Below are positions 1 to 9,490 of a stretch of 64,000 nt of DNA, one piece after another; position 1 is the first letter of the stretch; each line of letters starts with the position of its first letter. The stretch lies in assembly GCF_002080455.1 (NCBI RefSeq), contig NZ_CP020555.1, forward strand, positions 868,001-932,000. Direction: 5' to 3'. A program made the position numbers and the translations under genes. The notes under the pieces are model-generated. The model searched no databases. It was not told the origin of the DNA and saw only the letters and a program-made list of their open reading frames with translations. The DNA comes from Streptomyces sp. Sge12. GTDB taxonomy: Bacteria; Actinomycetota; Actinomycetes; Streptomycetales; Streptomycetaceae.

Positions 1-609
1 CTCGACGCGCTGTGCCACGTCGTGTTCGACGGCGAGCTCCACGGCGGCGTCCCGGAGAGCCGCCTGGCGGCGGGCGGCGCCCGTCGGATCACCCTCGACC
101 TGGTGCGCGACGGGATCGTCGGCCCCGGGGTCCTGCTGGACGTCCCGCGGCTGCGCGGGGTCGCCTGGCTGGAGCCCGGGGACTTCGTGACCGTCGAGGA
201 ACTGACGGCGGCCGAGGAGGCCCAGGGCGTCCGGATCGGTCCGGGCGACCTGCTGCTCGTACGGGTCGGACACCGCCGTCGGCGCCGGGAGACCGGCGCC
301 TGGGACGCGGCGCACTCCCGGGCGGGCCTGCATCCGGCGTGCATGCGGCTGCTGGCCGAACGGCAGGTCGCCGTCCTCGGCTCGGACGGCAACAACGACA
401 CGGCCCCGAGCCCGGTGTCCGGCGTGCCCTTCCCCGTGCACGTCCTGGCCCTGCACGCCCTGGGCATGCACCTCATGGACTACCTGGACCTGGACGAACT
501 GGCCGACGCGTGCGCGGAGCTCGGGCGCTGGCGGTTCCTGTGCACGGTGGCGCCGCTGCGGCTGCCCGGGGCCACCGGCTCCCCGGTGAACCCGATCGCG
601 GTCCTGTGA
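1..609 (+). CDS. Cyclase-family hydrolase, 5' end outside window
   Basis: The reading frame is open from base 1 and ends with TGA at 607-609, so the N-terminus lies to the left of the window. The first visible residues, LDALCH, match the His/Asp metal-binding motif (HxGTHxDxxxH) of the cyclase family PF04199, which contains kynurenine formamidases and other metal-dependent amide hydrolases. Further along, GPGDLLLVRVG, the LGSDGNND segment and the closing SPVNPIAVL are also family-like. About 202 residues are visible; full members are near 300. The substrate cannot be read from the sequence. No operon partner is evident: the next gene starts about 140 bp downstream on the same strand. Confidence 0.8.
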   Translation, partial: LDALCHVVFDGELHGGVPESRLAAGGARRITLDLVRDGIVGPGVLLDVPRLRGVAWLEPGDFVTVEELTAAEEAQGVRIGPGDLLLVRVGHRRRRRETGAWDAAHSRAGLHPACMRLLAERQVAVLGSDGNNDTAPSPVSGVPFPVHVLALHALGMHLMDYLDLDELADACAELGRWRFLCTVAPLRLPGATGSPVNPIAVL

Positions 610-751
610 CCCGCGCCCGCCGCCGACGGCGGACAGCGGCCCCGTACGCCCCCGGGTGCCGCACGGCCAGGCTGCGTATACGTTCGAAGGGGGATCCTGC
701 CGCGAGCCGCCCGCCGGGCCCGCCGGGCGGCGGCACCGCAACCCGAGGACG

Positions 752-2341
752 GTGATCCGGTTGAACGACGCTCCGCACTACGATGTCATCGTCATCGGAA
801 CGGGGGCGGGCGGCGGTACGCTCGCCCACCGGCTCGCCCCGTCCGGGAAGCGGGTGCTGATCCTCGAACGCGGCGGCTTCCTCCCCCGCGAACGCGACAA
901 CTGGGATTCGACGGCCGTGTTCGTCAAGGGCAAGTACCGCGCGCCCGAGTTCTGGTTCGACCGGCACGGCCGCGAGTTCCCTCCCGAGGTCAACTACTAC
1001 GTCGGCGGCAACACCAAGTTCTACGGCGCGGCGCTGTTCCGGCTGCGCCCCGAGGACTTCGGGGAGCTGCGCCACCACGACGGGATCTCGCCCGCCTGGC
1101 CGCTCCGTTACGAGGACCTGGAGCCGTACTACACCCAGGCGGAGCACCTCTACCGGGTGCACGGCCGGCACGGCGAGGACCCCACGGAGGGTCCGGCGAG
1201 TGCCCAGTACGCGCACCCGCCGGTGGAACACGAGCCGCGGATCCAGCAGTTGAGCGACGATCTGGAGAAGCAGGGCCTGCACCCCTTCCACCTGCCCATC
1301 GGGGTGGACCTGGACCAGGACGCGGCCGGCCGGGCGACCCCGTCCAGCGTCTGCATCCGCTGCAACCGGGTCGACGGCTTCCCGTGCCTGGTACGCGGGA
1401 AGTCCGATGCGCAAGTGATCTGTGTGGAGCCGGCGCTGGAGCATCCGGGCGTCGAACTGATCACCCACGCCCACGTGCTACGGCTCGAGACCGACCCGAC
1501 GGGGCGCACGGTCAGCTCGGTCGTCGCCCGTCTCGACGGCGGCGAGGAGGCCCGGTTCTCCGCCGATCTGGTGGTCGTGGCCTGTGGCGCCGTCAACTCC
1601 GCGGCCCTGCTGCTCGCTTCGGCGAACGACCGGCACCCGCAGGGCCTCGCGAACGGTTCGGGCGTCGTCGGGCGGTTCTACATGCGCCACAACAACCTGG
1701 CCCTGATGGCCGTCTCCCGGGAGCCGAACGACACGCAGTTCCAGAAGACCCTCGCCCTGCACGACTGGTACCTGGGCTCCGACGACTGGGACTACCCCCT
1801 CGGCGGGATCCAGATGCTCGGCAAGTCGGATGCCGAGCAGATCCACGGCGAGGCCCCCCGCTGGGCCGGCGCGGTAACCCCCGACATGCCGTTCGAGGTG
1901 ATGGCCCACCATGCGGTGGACTTCTGGCTGTGCGGGGAGGACCTGCCGCTGGCCGACAACCGCGTCACCCTGGACGGCGACGGGCGCATCCACCTCGCGC
2001 TCGACGAGAACCACAACACGGCCGGGCTCAAGCGGCTGCGGCACAAGCTCCAGAGCATGCTGGGCCGCCTCGGCATGCACGAGCACCACCTGCTGGACCA
2101 CAGCCTCTACCTGCACAAGGGCATGCCGATCGGTGCCACCGCGCACCAGGCCGGCACCGTACGCTTCGGCACCGACCCGGCGTCCTCGGCCCTCGACCTC
2201 GACTGCAAGGCGCACGAACTGGACAACCTGTACGTGGTCGACACGAGTTTCTTCCCGAGCATCGGCGCGGTCAACCCGTCCCTGACGGCCATCGCGAACG
2301 CCCTGCGGGTCGGCGACCACCTCCTGGAGCGGATGGGCTGA
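752..2341 (+). CDS. GMC-family FAD-dependent oxidoreductase
   Basis: Predicted flavoenzyme of the glucose-methanol-choline oxidoreductase family, about 529 residues. The N-terminus has the Rossmann dinucleotide motif GTGAGGGTLAHRLA followed by a strand ending in ERGG. The C-terminus has the family substrate/FAD block around NLYVVDTSFFPSIGAVNPSLT, where the HxxN/P active-site region of GMC enzymes normally lies. Such enzymes oxidise alcohols or sugars with FAD; the substrate is unknown here. I chose GTG 752. TTG 761 is a close alternative because the only purine-rich site, GAGGA at 745-749, suits neither perfectly. Longer upstream starts lack family similarity. An SDR follows after about 200 bp and may act on the same class of substrate, but this is inference. 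Confidence 0.85.
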   Translation: MIRLNDAPHYDVIVIGTGAGGGTLAHRLAPSGKRVLILERGGFLPRERDNWDSTAVFVKGKYRAPEFWFDRHGREFPPEVNYYVGGNTKFYGAALFRLRPEDFGELRHHDGISPAWPLRYEDLEPYYTQAEHLYRVHGRHGEDPTEGPASAQYAHPPVEHEPRIQQLSDDLEKQGLHPFHLPIGVDLDQDAAGRATPSSVCIRCNRVDGFPCLVRGKSDAQVICVEPALEHPGVELITHAHVLRLETDPTGRTVSSVVARLDGGEEARFSADLVVVACGAVNSAALLLASANDRHPQGLANGSGVVGRFYMRHNNLALMAVSREPNDTQFQKTLALHDWYLGSDDWDYPLGGIQMLGKSDAEQIHGEAPRWAGAVTPDMPFEVMAHHAVDFWLCGEDLPLADNRVTLDGDGRIHLALDENHNTAGLKRLRHKLQSMLGRLGMHEHHLLDHSLYLHKGMPIGATAHQAGTVRFGTDPASSALDLDCKAHELDNLYVVDTSFFPSIGAVNPSLTAIANALRVGDHLLERMG

Positions 2342-2538
2342 GCCGTCCGGCCGCCTGTCCGTCCGGTCGGACGCCGACACCGACACCGCCGACCGGGCGA
2401 AGATCCTGCGCCGGGTGGCGCAACGCGGATCGCGGCGGGCCGCGGCACCTCGGGCGCGGTGATTGGGTGACGCCGGACCTGCCAGCGGCGCCGTCACCCC
2501 GACGGCGCGGGGTGGCGGTGCGAAGGAGGCAGTCCGTC

Positions 2539-3378
2539 GTGAGTTCCACCGAGGGCGTACCCCGGGGTGTGATCCCCGCGCACCTGCTCCGGGGCCAGAA
2601 GGCACTGGTGACGGGTGCGAACTCGGGGATCGGCAAGGCCACGGCGATCGGCATGGGCCGGGCCGGGGCGGACGTGGTCGTGAACTACGTGGCCGGACGG
2701 GAGGAGGCCGAGAAGGTCGTCGAGGAGATCGCCTCCTTCGGGGTGCGCGCGGCGGCGTACGAGGCGGACGTGTCCGACGAGGCCCAAGTCGTGGCCATGA
2801 CGAACCGCATGGTCGAGGAGTTCGGGACCATCGACATCCTCGTCGCCAACGCCGGCCTCCAACGGGACTCCGCCTTCACCGAGATGACGCTCGCCCAGTG
2901 GCAGAAGGTCATCGACGTCAACCTGACCGGACAGTTCCTGTGCGCCCGTGAGGCGACGAAGGAGTTCCTGCGGCGCGGGGTCGTCCCGGAGGTGTCCAAC
3001 TCCGCGGGCAAGATCATCTGCATGAGTTCCGTGCACCAGATCATCCCCTGGGCGGGGCACGTGAACTATGCCTCCTCCAAGGGCGGCGTGCACATGATGA
3101 TGGAGACCCTCGCCCAGGAGCTCGCCCCGCAGAAGATCCGCGTCAACGCGATCGCCCCCGGCGCGATCCGGACGCCCATCAACCGCAGCGCCTGGGACAC
3201 CGAGCAGGCCGAGCAGGACCTGCTCAAGCTGATCCCGTACGGCCGGGTCGGCGACCCGGACGACATCGCGCACGCGGCCGTCGGTCTCGCCTCCGACCTC
3301 ATGGACTACGTCGTGGGCGCCACGCTGTACGTGGACGGCGGAATGACCCTCTTCCCGGGCTTCGCCACCGGCGGCTGA
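2539..3378 (+). CDS. SDR-family dehydrogenase, glucose 1-dehydrogenase type
   Basis: Classical short-chain dehydrogenase/reductase, 279 residues. Visible motifs are the TGANSGIG nucleotide loop, the NAG motif (VANAGLQ), the catalytic Ser in CMSSVHQ, the YASSK Tyr-Lys pair and a C-terminal VVGATLYVDGGM, typical of glucose 1-dehydrogenase-like members. It should reduce or oxidise a carbonyl/alcohol with NAD(P). The GTG start at 2539 is fixed by an excellent ribosome-binding site AAGGAGG at 2523-2529. The open frame extends far upstream only as a shadow of the preceding gene. cydA begins 33 bp downstream on the same strand, so read-through into the oxidase genes is possible. Confidence 0.88.
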   Translation: MSSTEGVPRGVIPAHLLRGQKALVTGANSGIGKATAIGMGRAGADVVVNYVAGREEAEKVVEEIASFGVRAAAYEADVSDEAQVVAMTNRMVEEFGTIDILVANAGLQRDSAFTEMTLAQWQKVIDVNLTGQFLCAREATKEFLRRGVVPEVSNSAGKIICMSSVHQIIPWAGHVNYASSKGGVHMMMETLAQELAPQKIRVNAIAPGAIRTPINRSAWDTEQAEQDLLKLIPYGRVGDPDDIAHAAVGLASDLMDYVVGATLYVDGGMTLFPGFATGG

Positions 3379-3410
3379 CCTCCAACCGCTTCGGCCCCGG
3401 GGAGGGACGC

Positions 3411-4898
3411 ATGCACACCACGCTCCACCTGCTGGCGGAGGCACCGCCTCAGATGCTGCCGGCCCGCTCGCTCATGGCCTTCACCCTCGCCTCGCACATC
3501 ATCCTGGTGCCCATGGGCGTGGCGCTTCCGCTGATCACCCTGATCATGCACGGCTACGGGCTGCGGCGCGGCGACGCGACCGCCCTGCTGCTGGCGCGCC
3601 GCTGGTCGGCGGTCATGGCGGTGCAGTTCGCCATCGGTGTCGTCACGGGCACCGTCCTGTCCTTCGAGTTCGGTCTGCTGTGGCCGGGGCTGATGGGCCG
3701 GTGGGGCGACGTGTTCGGGATCGGCTTCGGCGTCGAGGCATGGGCCTTCTTCCTGGAGGCCGTCCTCATCGCCATCTACCTCTACGGGTGGCGCCGACTG
3801 CCCGCCCGTACCCACTTCCTGCTCGGACTGCCCCTGCCGGCAACGGCCCTGCTGGGCGCCTTCGGCATCCTGGCGGCCAACTCCTGGATGAACACCCCGC
3901 AGGGCTTCTCCCTCGACTCCGAGGGCAACCCCGTCGACGTGGACGTCCGCAAGGCGATCTTCACGCCGATGTTCGGTCCGCAGTACTGGCACTTCGTCGT
4001 GGCGATGCTGGTCACCGCCGGGTTCGTGGTGGCCGGCGTCTATGCCGTCGGCTGGCTGCGCGGCCGCCGCGACCGCTACCACCGGCTCGGCTTCACCGTC
4101 CCGTTCACCGTCGCGGCCGTGTTCACTCCCGTCCAGTTCATGCTGGGCGACGCCATCGCCCGGGCGGTGTTCCAGAAGCAGCCGGTGAAGTTCGCGGCGA
4201 TGGAGATCGTCTGGAACACCGACACGCACGTCCCGGAGTACCTCTTCGGCCGCCTCCACCCCGACGGGACCGTCACCGGCGGCATCAAGATCCCCCAACT
4301 GGACTCCATCCTCGCCGGTTTCAGCCCCGACACCGAGGTGCACGGCCTGTCGGACGTACCCGCGGCGGACCGGCCCACCGTGGCCCAGGCCACCCTCATC
4401 CACTGGACCTTCGACATCATGGTGGGCATCGGCTCGGTGCTCCTGCTGCTGGTCATCTGGTACGCGTTCGTCTGGTGGCGACGCCGCCGGCTGCCCGCCT
4501 CGCCGTGGTTCTACCGCAGCGCCGCCTGCGCCGGCGTGGCGAGCGTCATCGCCGTCGAGTGCGGCTGGATCACCACCGAGGTCGGCCGCCAGCCCTGGAT
4601 CGTCTACGAGAACATGCGGGTCGCCGAAGCGGTGACCGGGGCCCGCTCCAGCACCTTGTGGACCATGTTCGGGCTGGTCGTCGTCGTGTACGTGCTGATT
4701 TTCGGCTCCTTCCTGGCCGTGCTCCTGAAGATGCGCACCCGATGGCGCCAGGACGACGAACGAAGCCTTGAGGCAGGCACGATGGTGACACCGGAGACCG
4801 GCACCCCCTACGGCCCCCGGGCCGCCGTCGCCGCCGGCGACGCCCCCGCCCCGGGAAGCGGCGACGGCCCGGCACCGACCGAGGACGGCAGGCCGTGA
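3411..4898 (+). CDS. cydA: Cytochrome bd-type quinol oxidase subunit I
   Basis: Integral membrane subunit of the cytochrome bd terminal oxidase, 495 residues. It oxidises quinol and reduces O2 with hemes b558, b595 and d. Candidate heme ligands are H29 (SHIILVPMG) and H194 (QYWHFV). The Glu pair E109/E116 in the GVEAWAFFLEAV helix corresponds to the conserved Glu residues of E. coli CydA. The GRQPW signature near the C-terminus is present. The quinol-loop region is short, as in other actinobacteria, and the C-terminal tail is a hydrophilic Ala/Pro/Asp-rich extension. ATG 3411 is preceded by GGAGGG at 3401-3406. The stop overlaps the cydB start (GTGA), indicating translational coupling. Confidence 0.95.
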   Translation: MHTTLHLLAEAPPQMLPARSLMAFTLASHIILVPMGVALPLITLIMHGYGLRRGDATALLLARRWSAVMAVQFAIGVVTGTVLSFEFGLLWPGLMGRWGDVFGIGFGVEAWAFFLEAVLIAIYLYGWRRLPARTHFLLGLPLPATALLGAFGILAANSWMNTPQGFSLDSEGNPVDVDVRKAIFTPMFGPQYWHFVVAMLVTAGFVVAGVYAVGWLRGRRDRYHRLGFTVPFTVAAVFTPVQFMLGDAIARAVFQKQPVKFAAMEIVWNTDTHVPEYLFGRLHPDGTVTGGIKIPQLDSILAGFSPDTEVHGLSDVPAADRPTVAQATLIHWTFDIMVGIGSVLLLLVIWYAFVWWRRRRLPASPWFYRSAACAGVASVIAVECGWITTEVGRQPWIVYENMRVAEAVTGARSSTLWTMFGLVVVVYVLIFGSFLAVLLKMRTRWRQDDERSLEAGTMVTPETGTPYGPRAAVAAGDAPAPGSGDGPAPTEDGRP

Positions 4899-5938
4899 CC
4901 GCCGCCGGTGTGGTCGCCGCCGTCCTGCTCCTCGCGGTGGCCGCCTACACCTGCGCCGGCGGCACCGACTACGGCGCGGGCTTCTGGGACCTGACCGCGG
5001 GCGGCGCGGAACGCGGCAAGCGGCCCCGATGGCTCATCGACCACGCCATGGCCCCGGTCTGGGAGGTCAACAACGTCTGGCTGATCTTCGTCCTGGTCAT
5101 CATGTGGACCGGGTTCCCGGTGTTCTTCCAGACCGTGTTCTCCGCGATGTGGCTGCCGCTGGCCCTGGCCGCCATCGGCATCGTGCTGCGCGGCGCCGGC
5201 TTCGCACTGCGCAAGCCCACCCAGCGGATCGCCGGACGGCGCGTCTACGGCGCCGTGTTCGCGATCTCCTCGCTGCTCACCCCGTTCTTCCTCGGTGCCG
5301 CGGCGGGCGGGATCGCCTCGGGGCGGGTGGCACCGGGCATCGAGCCCACCGCGCACGCCTGGTCCAACCCGACCTCCATCTTCTTCGGCCTGCTGGCCGT
5401 CGTCGGCACGGCGCTGCTCGGGGCGGTCTTCCTGGCTGCGGACTCCGTCCGCTACGAAGCCCCCGACCTGCACGCCTACTTCAGGCGGCGGGCGCTGGCC
5501 GCCCTCACCGTCTTCGCCGTGCTGGGGGCGGTCACGCTGACCGTCGCCCACAGCGACGCGCCCCACCTGTGGCACGGCCTCACCCACGGCGCGGGGCTCT
5601 TCTTCCTCATCGTGGCCGTGGTGTCCACCCTCGTCACGGCCTGGCTGCTGCTGCGCACCTCCGGGGCCTGGTCCCGGCCGGCGGCCGTCGGTGTCATGGC
5701 CTCGGCCGTGATCGCATGGGGCGTGGCGCAGCGCCCGTACCTCATCCCCGGCCGGCTGACGGTGGCCGAGGCGGCGGGGGCGCCCAGCACGCTGCACTGG
5801 CTGCTCATCGTGACGCTCGTTGCCGCGATCCTGGTCTTCCCCGCGGTGGCCTTCCTGTACCGGCTCGACACCCGCGGCGACCTGGAACCCCTCGGCGACG
5901 CCGACCTGCGCCGCGGCGGCCCGGAGCCCGAGGGCTGA
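4895..5938 (+). CDS. cydB: Cytochrome bd-type quinol oxidase subunit II
   Basis: Second membrane subunit of cytochrome bd oxidase, 347 residues, with many hydrophobic helices and the family-typical segments AYTCAGGTDYGAGFWDL near the N-terminus and WEVNNVWLIFVLVI in the second helix. It pairs with CydA in the membrane and supports high-affinity O2 reduction. The GTG start at 4895 overlaps the cydA stop in GTGA, so stoichiometric coupled translation is expected. No cydD/cydC ABC exporter genes follow; the next gene is an unrelated acetyltransferase. In many Streptomyces cydCD is a separate or fused gene adjacent to cydAB, so its absence here is worth noting. Confidence 0.95.
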   Translation: MTAAGVVAAVLLLAVAAYTCAGGTDYGAGFWDLTAGGAERGKRPRWLIDHAMAPVWEVNNVWLIFVLVIMWTGFPVFFQTVFSAMWLPLALAAIGIVLRGAGFALRKPTQRIAGRRVYGAVFAISSLLTPFFLGAAAGGIASGRVAPGIEPTAHAWSNPTSIFFGLLAVVGTALLGAVFLAADSVRYEAPDLHAYFRRRALAALTVFAVLGAVTLTVAHSDAPHLWHGLTHGAGLFFLIVAVVSTLVTAWLLLRTSGAWSRPAAVGVMASAVIAWGVAQRPYLIPGRLTVAEAAGAPSTLHWLLIVTLVAAILVFPAVAFLYRLDTRGDLEPLGDADLRRGGPEPEG

Positions 5939-6041
5939 CGGGCCGCGGGTCCGCGCCCCCGGGGCGGATCGCCGGAGCACGGTACGGCAGGCGCAGAATG
6001 AGCTTTCGCCGATCAATGCCGCCGTATCGAAGGGGACTGCC

Positions 6042-6686
6042 ATGGATCGTCTTCCCGCGGACCCGACCGTGCTCCACCCCATTCCGGACCAGCCGCGCGT
6101 GGTGCTGCTCAAGCCGTTGCTGACGTCACCGCTGATCGAGGCCGGGGAGTACTCGTACTACGACGACCCGGATGACCCGACCGCGTTCGAGAGCAGGAAC
6201 GTCCTCTACCACTACGGGCCGGAGAGGCTGGTCATCGGGAAGTTCTGCGCGCTGGGCACCGGGGTCCGGTTCATCATGAACGGCGCCAACCACCGTATGG
6301 ACGGCCCCTCCACGTTCCCCTTCCCCATCATGGGAGGCTCCTGGGCCGAGCACTTCGACCTGCTCACCGACCTGCCGACCAGGGGGGACACCGTCGTCGG
6401 CCACGACGTCTGGTTCGGCCACAGCACGACGGTCATGCCGGGAGTGCGCATCGGGCACGGCGCCGTCATCGCCTCCGGTGCCGTCGTGGTCGACGACGTC
6501 CCCGACTACGGCATCGTCGGGGGCAACCCGGCCCGGCTCATCCGCACCCGCCACAGCGACGAGGACATCGCGCGGCTGCTGTCGATCGCCTGGTGGGACT
6601 GGCCGCCGGCCCACCTGACGGAACACATCCGGACCGTCATGGCGGGCACCGTCGACGACCTGGAGAAGGCCGCGCCCCGGCCGTGA
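6042..6686 (+). CDS. Vat/CatB-type xenobiotic O-acetyltransferase
   Basis: Left-handed beta-helix (hexapeptide-repeat) acetyltransferase of 214 residues, strongly resembling the Vat streptogramin A acetyltransferases and CatB enzymes. Key evidence is IGKFCALGTGVRFIMNGANHR with the probable catalytic His in GANHR, then GHDVWFGH, MPGVRIGHGA, GAVVVDDVPDYGIVGGNPA and the C-terminal WWDWP stretch. It is expected to move acetyl from acetyl-CoA to a hydroxyl of an antibiotic-like molecule; the real substrate is not known. ATG 6042 follows AAGGGGAC at 6030-6037. It stands alone, convergent with the GH15 gene. It could be intrinsic resistance or self-protection in an antibiotic producer (inference). 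Confidence 0.88.
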   Translation: MDRLPADPTVLHPIPDQPRVVLLKPLLTSPLIEAGEYSYYDDPDDPTAFESRNVLYHYGPERLVIGKFCALGTGVRFIMNGANHRMDGPSTFPFPIMGGSWAEHFDLLTDLPTRGDTVVGHDVWFGHSTTVMPGVRIGHGAVIASGAVVVDDVPDYGIVGGNPARLIRTRHSDEDIARLLSIAWWDWPPAHLTEHIRTVMAGTVDDLEKAAPRP

Positions 6687-6730
6687 GGACGGGGACGGGC
6701 TCCGGCCGGACGCGGGGATCCCCTACTCCC

Positions 6731-8575
6731 CTACGGCGCGGAGCCGCGGTTCAGGGCAGCGTCGAGGGTGATCGCCGCGTCGATGAGGGCGAGGTGGGTG
6801 AACGCCTGCGGAAAGTTGCCCAGTTGGCGTCCGGTCAGGTCGATCTCCTCGGAGTACAGGCCCAGATGGTTGGCGTAGCCCAGCATCTTCTCCAGGACGA
6901 GCCGCGCCTGGTCGATCCGCCCGGCCCGGGCGAGTGCGTCGACGTACATGAAGGTGCACAGGGAGAAGGTGCCCTCGGAGCCGCGCAGGCCGTCCGGTGA
7001 CGCCTCGGGGTTGTAGCGGTAGACCAGGCTGTCGCTGACGAGTTCCTGCTCCATCGCGTCGAGCGTGGAGGCCCACATCGGGTCCTGGGGGGTGAGGAAC
7101 CCGACGGTGGGCATGCGCAGCAGCGACGAGTCCAGGACCCCGCTGCCGTAGTGCTGGACGAAGGCGCCGCGCTCCGCGCTCCACCCCTTGGCCATGACCT
7201 GTTCGAAGATCCGGTCGCGGGTGGCGCTCCAGTGCTGTACCGGAGCGGGGCGGCCGCTGAATTCGGCGTGCCGCAGCGCACGGTCGAACGCCACCCAGGA
7301 CATCACCCGGCCGTAGGTGAAGTCCTTGGCTCCGCCACGGGTCTCCCACAGCCCTTCGTCGGCCGAGTCCCAGTGGTCAGCCAGCCACTCCAACACGTGG
7401 ATCAGGCCGGTCCATCCCCGGTACCCGAGGTGGATGCCGTGCCTCTGCGCGAACGAGATGCTGTCCAGCGCCTCGCCGTAGATGTCCATCTGGAGCTGGG
7501 TGGCGGCTCCGTTGCCGATGCGGACGGGCGCCGAGCGTTCGTATCCCTCCCAGTGGTCCAGGGTCTCCTCCTTCAGCTCGGAGGAGCCGTCGACCGCGTA
7601 CATGATGTTCAGCGGCCCGGTGTCCCCCTCCGCGCCCGCCCGTTCCTCGATCCGGTCGCCGAGCCACCCGATGAACGCCTTCGCCTCCTCCGTGAACCCC
7701 ATGCCGAGCAGGGCGTACACGGAGAACGAGGCGTCCCGGATCCACGTGTAGCGGTAGTCCCAGTTGCGTTCGCCGCCGAGCTGTTCGGGCAGCCCGGTGG
7801 TGGGGGCGGCGATCACGGCGCCGGTGGGGGCGTACGTCATCAGCTTCAGGGTCACGGCGGACCGCTCCACCGCCTCGCGCCAGCGGCCGGTGTAGCGGGA
7901 GGTGCTCAGCCAGGACCGCCAGAAGCCGATGGTGGCCCGGAAGATCTCCTCGTACTCGGCGAGTCGGATCTGCCGGGGCGGGCCGTCGGCGGCGGACTCC
8001 AGCATCAGCCCGCGCTGCTGCCCCGCCTGGAGGCGCAGGGTGAGGTGCACGTCGCGCTCACCGCCGGTGAGGAGGTGGCCCAGCCGCTCGTCGTCCGGTT
8101 CCCGGATGGTGTGCACGGTCACGTTCGTACCGTCGGCGGTGAACACCGCCCCGTTCTCGGTGAGGTGCAGCTCGTGCGTCTTGCGCCCGTAGTCGAACCG
8201 GGGCGCGATGTCGACGTCGAAGGTCATGCTGCCGCGCACGCAGCGGACCATGCGGACCAGCCGGTGCCGGTCCGTGACCGTGGTGCCGGTCAGCGGCATG
8301 AAGTCGACCACCTCGCCGGCACCGGCCTCGGTCATGAAGCGGGTCACCAGGACCGCGGTGTCGGGCAGGTACAACTGTTTGGTCGCGTACGTCGCGTGGG
8401 CCGGCCGGACCGTGCAGTGGCCGCCCTTGCCCTTGTCCAGCAGGGCCCCGAACACGCTGGGCGAATCGAAACGCGGGCAGCAGAACCAGTCGACCACTCC
8501 GTCGGAGGTGACCAGCGCCGCGGTCTGCAGATCACCTATCAGGCCGTGGTTCTCGATCAGCGGGTACTCGTCCAT
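6731..8575 (-). CDS. Glycoside hydrolase family 15 protein (glucoamylase/trehalase type)
   Basis: Cytoplasmic-looking GH15 enzyme of 614 residues with no signal peptide. The N-terminal module begins with IENHGLIGDLQTAALV, typical of bacterial GH15 proteins. The catalytic (alpha/alpha)6 barrel starts near the RNWDYRYTWIRDASF signature around residues 267-282. Mycobacterial relatives are trehalases; others hydrolyse alpha-1,4 or alpha-1,6 glucosides, so the substrate is undecided. ATG 8575 is chosen over the longer frame because it has GGAAGGGA upstream at proper spacing and matches the usual N-terminus. The gene is convergent with the acetyltransferase gene and has no obvious partner. Confidence 0.9.
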   Translation of the reverse strand: MDEYPLIENHGLIGDLQTAALVTSDGVVDWFCCPRFDSPSVFGALLDKGKGGHCTVRPAHATYATKQLYLPDTAVLVTRFMTEAGAGEVVDFMPLTGTTVTDRHRLVRMVRCVRGSMTFDVDIAPRFDYGRKTHELHLTENGAVFTADGTNVTVHTIREPDDERLGHLLTGGERDVHLTLRLQAGQQRGLMLESAADGPPRQIRLAEYEEIFRATIGFWRSWLSTSRYTGRWREAVERSAVTLKLMTYAPTGAVIAAPTTGLPEQLGGERNWDYRYTWIRDASFSVYALLGMGFTEEAKAFIGWLGDRIEERAGAEGDTGPLNIMYAVDGSSELKEETLDHWEGYERSAPVRIGNGAATQLQMDIYGEALDSISFAQRHGIHLGYRGWTGLIHVLEWLADHWDSADEGLWETRGGAKDFTYGRVMSWVAFDRALRHAEFSGRPAPVQHWSATRDRIFEQVMAKGWSAERGAFVQHYGSGVLDSSLLRMPTVGFLTPQDPMWASTLDAMEQELVSDSLVYRYNPEASPDGLRGSEGTFSLCTFMYVDALARAGRIDQARLVLEKMLGYANHLGLYSEEIDLTGRQLGNFPQAFTHLALIDAAITLDAALNRGSAP

Positions 8576-8735
8576 CAGGGCGTCCCTTCCGGCATGCGTC
8601 GCCGCCCGGATCTCGGCCCCCCGAACCAGCGTATGCCGGGCCCACGGCACCGTCCCGCCGAGCGGACCGACGCCGTGCCCCGCAGCAGGCGGCTTGCGGG
8701 GTAAGCCACGGGCCGTGGGGCCGGGCTGGGCGGCT

Positions 8736-9380
8736 TCAGCCGTCGCTGCCGAGACCGCGGTCGGGGGCGCTCATGTCTCCCGTAGCGGGAACGCCGTCGG
8801 CGAGCCCGTAGCGCAGGTGGACGGCGCCCTTCGGGCCGGCTTCCGGCGGTGCGAGGAGCGTGAGGTTGGCGGGCACCACGCCGTCGTCGAACACCTTCTT
8901 CCCGACGCCGAGCATGACCGGGTGCAGCCAGAGGTCGATGCGGTCGAAGAGCTTCTCGCGCAGGAGGGTCTGCACGAGGTTCAGGCTCCCGACGACCTTC
9001 ACGTTCTGGTGCCGCTCTCGGACCTCGCGGACCGCGTGGGCGAGGTCCGGGCCGAGCTGTGTGGACCCGGCCCAGGAGAGGTCGGGCCGGCCGCGGGAGG
9101 CCACGTACTTCGGAATGCCGTTGAAGAGCGTGGCGATCTCGGCGTCCTCGCCGCCCTTCTGGTGGGGCCAGAACGCGGCGAAGATGTCGTACGTCCGCCG
9201 GCCGAGCAGGAGGGCGTCCGTGCCCTCGTACGCGGCACCGACCTGTGCCCCGGAGACCTCGTCCAGCAGGGGTGCCTGCCAGCCCCCGAACGGGAACCCC
9301 ACCGGGTCCTCGTCGGGGCCGCCGGGCGCCTGCCCGACGAGGTCGAGGGTCGCGAACAGCTCGAGGTGGATGAGGCCCAT
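8736..9380 (-). CDS. Dihydrofolate reductase / RibD C-domain family protein
   Basis: 214-residue protein of the bacterial DHFR-like family (RibD C-terminal domain, PF01872). It starts GLIHLELFATLDLVGQAPGG, has the GRRTYDIFAAFWP block common to these NADPH-binding reductases and continues with VVGSLNLVQTLL and LHPVMLGVGKKVF, also typical. Members of this group are widespread in Streptomyces and mostly have no proven substrate; true dihydrofolate reduction is not implied. The inner ATG at 9380 is preferred over the upstream one at 9416 because GGGAG lies 7 nt upstream and the family N-terminus begins there. It stands alone between GH15 and DUF3291 genes. Confidence 0.85.
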   Translation of the reverse strand: MGLIHLELFATLDLVGQAPGGPDEDPVGFPFGGWQAPLLDEVSGAQVGAAYEGTDALLLGRRTYDIFAAFWPHQKGGEDAEIATLFNGIPKYVASRGRPDLSWAGSTQLGPDLAHAVREVRERHQNVKVVGSLNLVQTLLREKLFDRIDLWLHPVMLGVGKKVFDDGVVPANLTLLAPPEAGPKGAVHLRYGLADGVPATGDMSAPDRGLGSDG

Positions 9381-9490
9381 GGCGTACTCCCGGTGAGTCG
9401 TGTGTGTCTCCGTCAAGAGATAGACCCGCGGGCGCCCGCAAACTCATCGCCGCGACGGAAACCATCCGGGGGGACTGCGGCCGAGACGGC

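Noticed and set aside
6042..6686. Serine acetyltransferase or sugar-nucleotide acyltransferase for the hexapeptide protein
   Set aside because: The NGANHRMDG block and the C-terminal WWDWP are specific to the Vat/CatB xenobiotic group.
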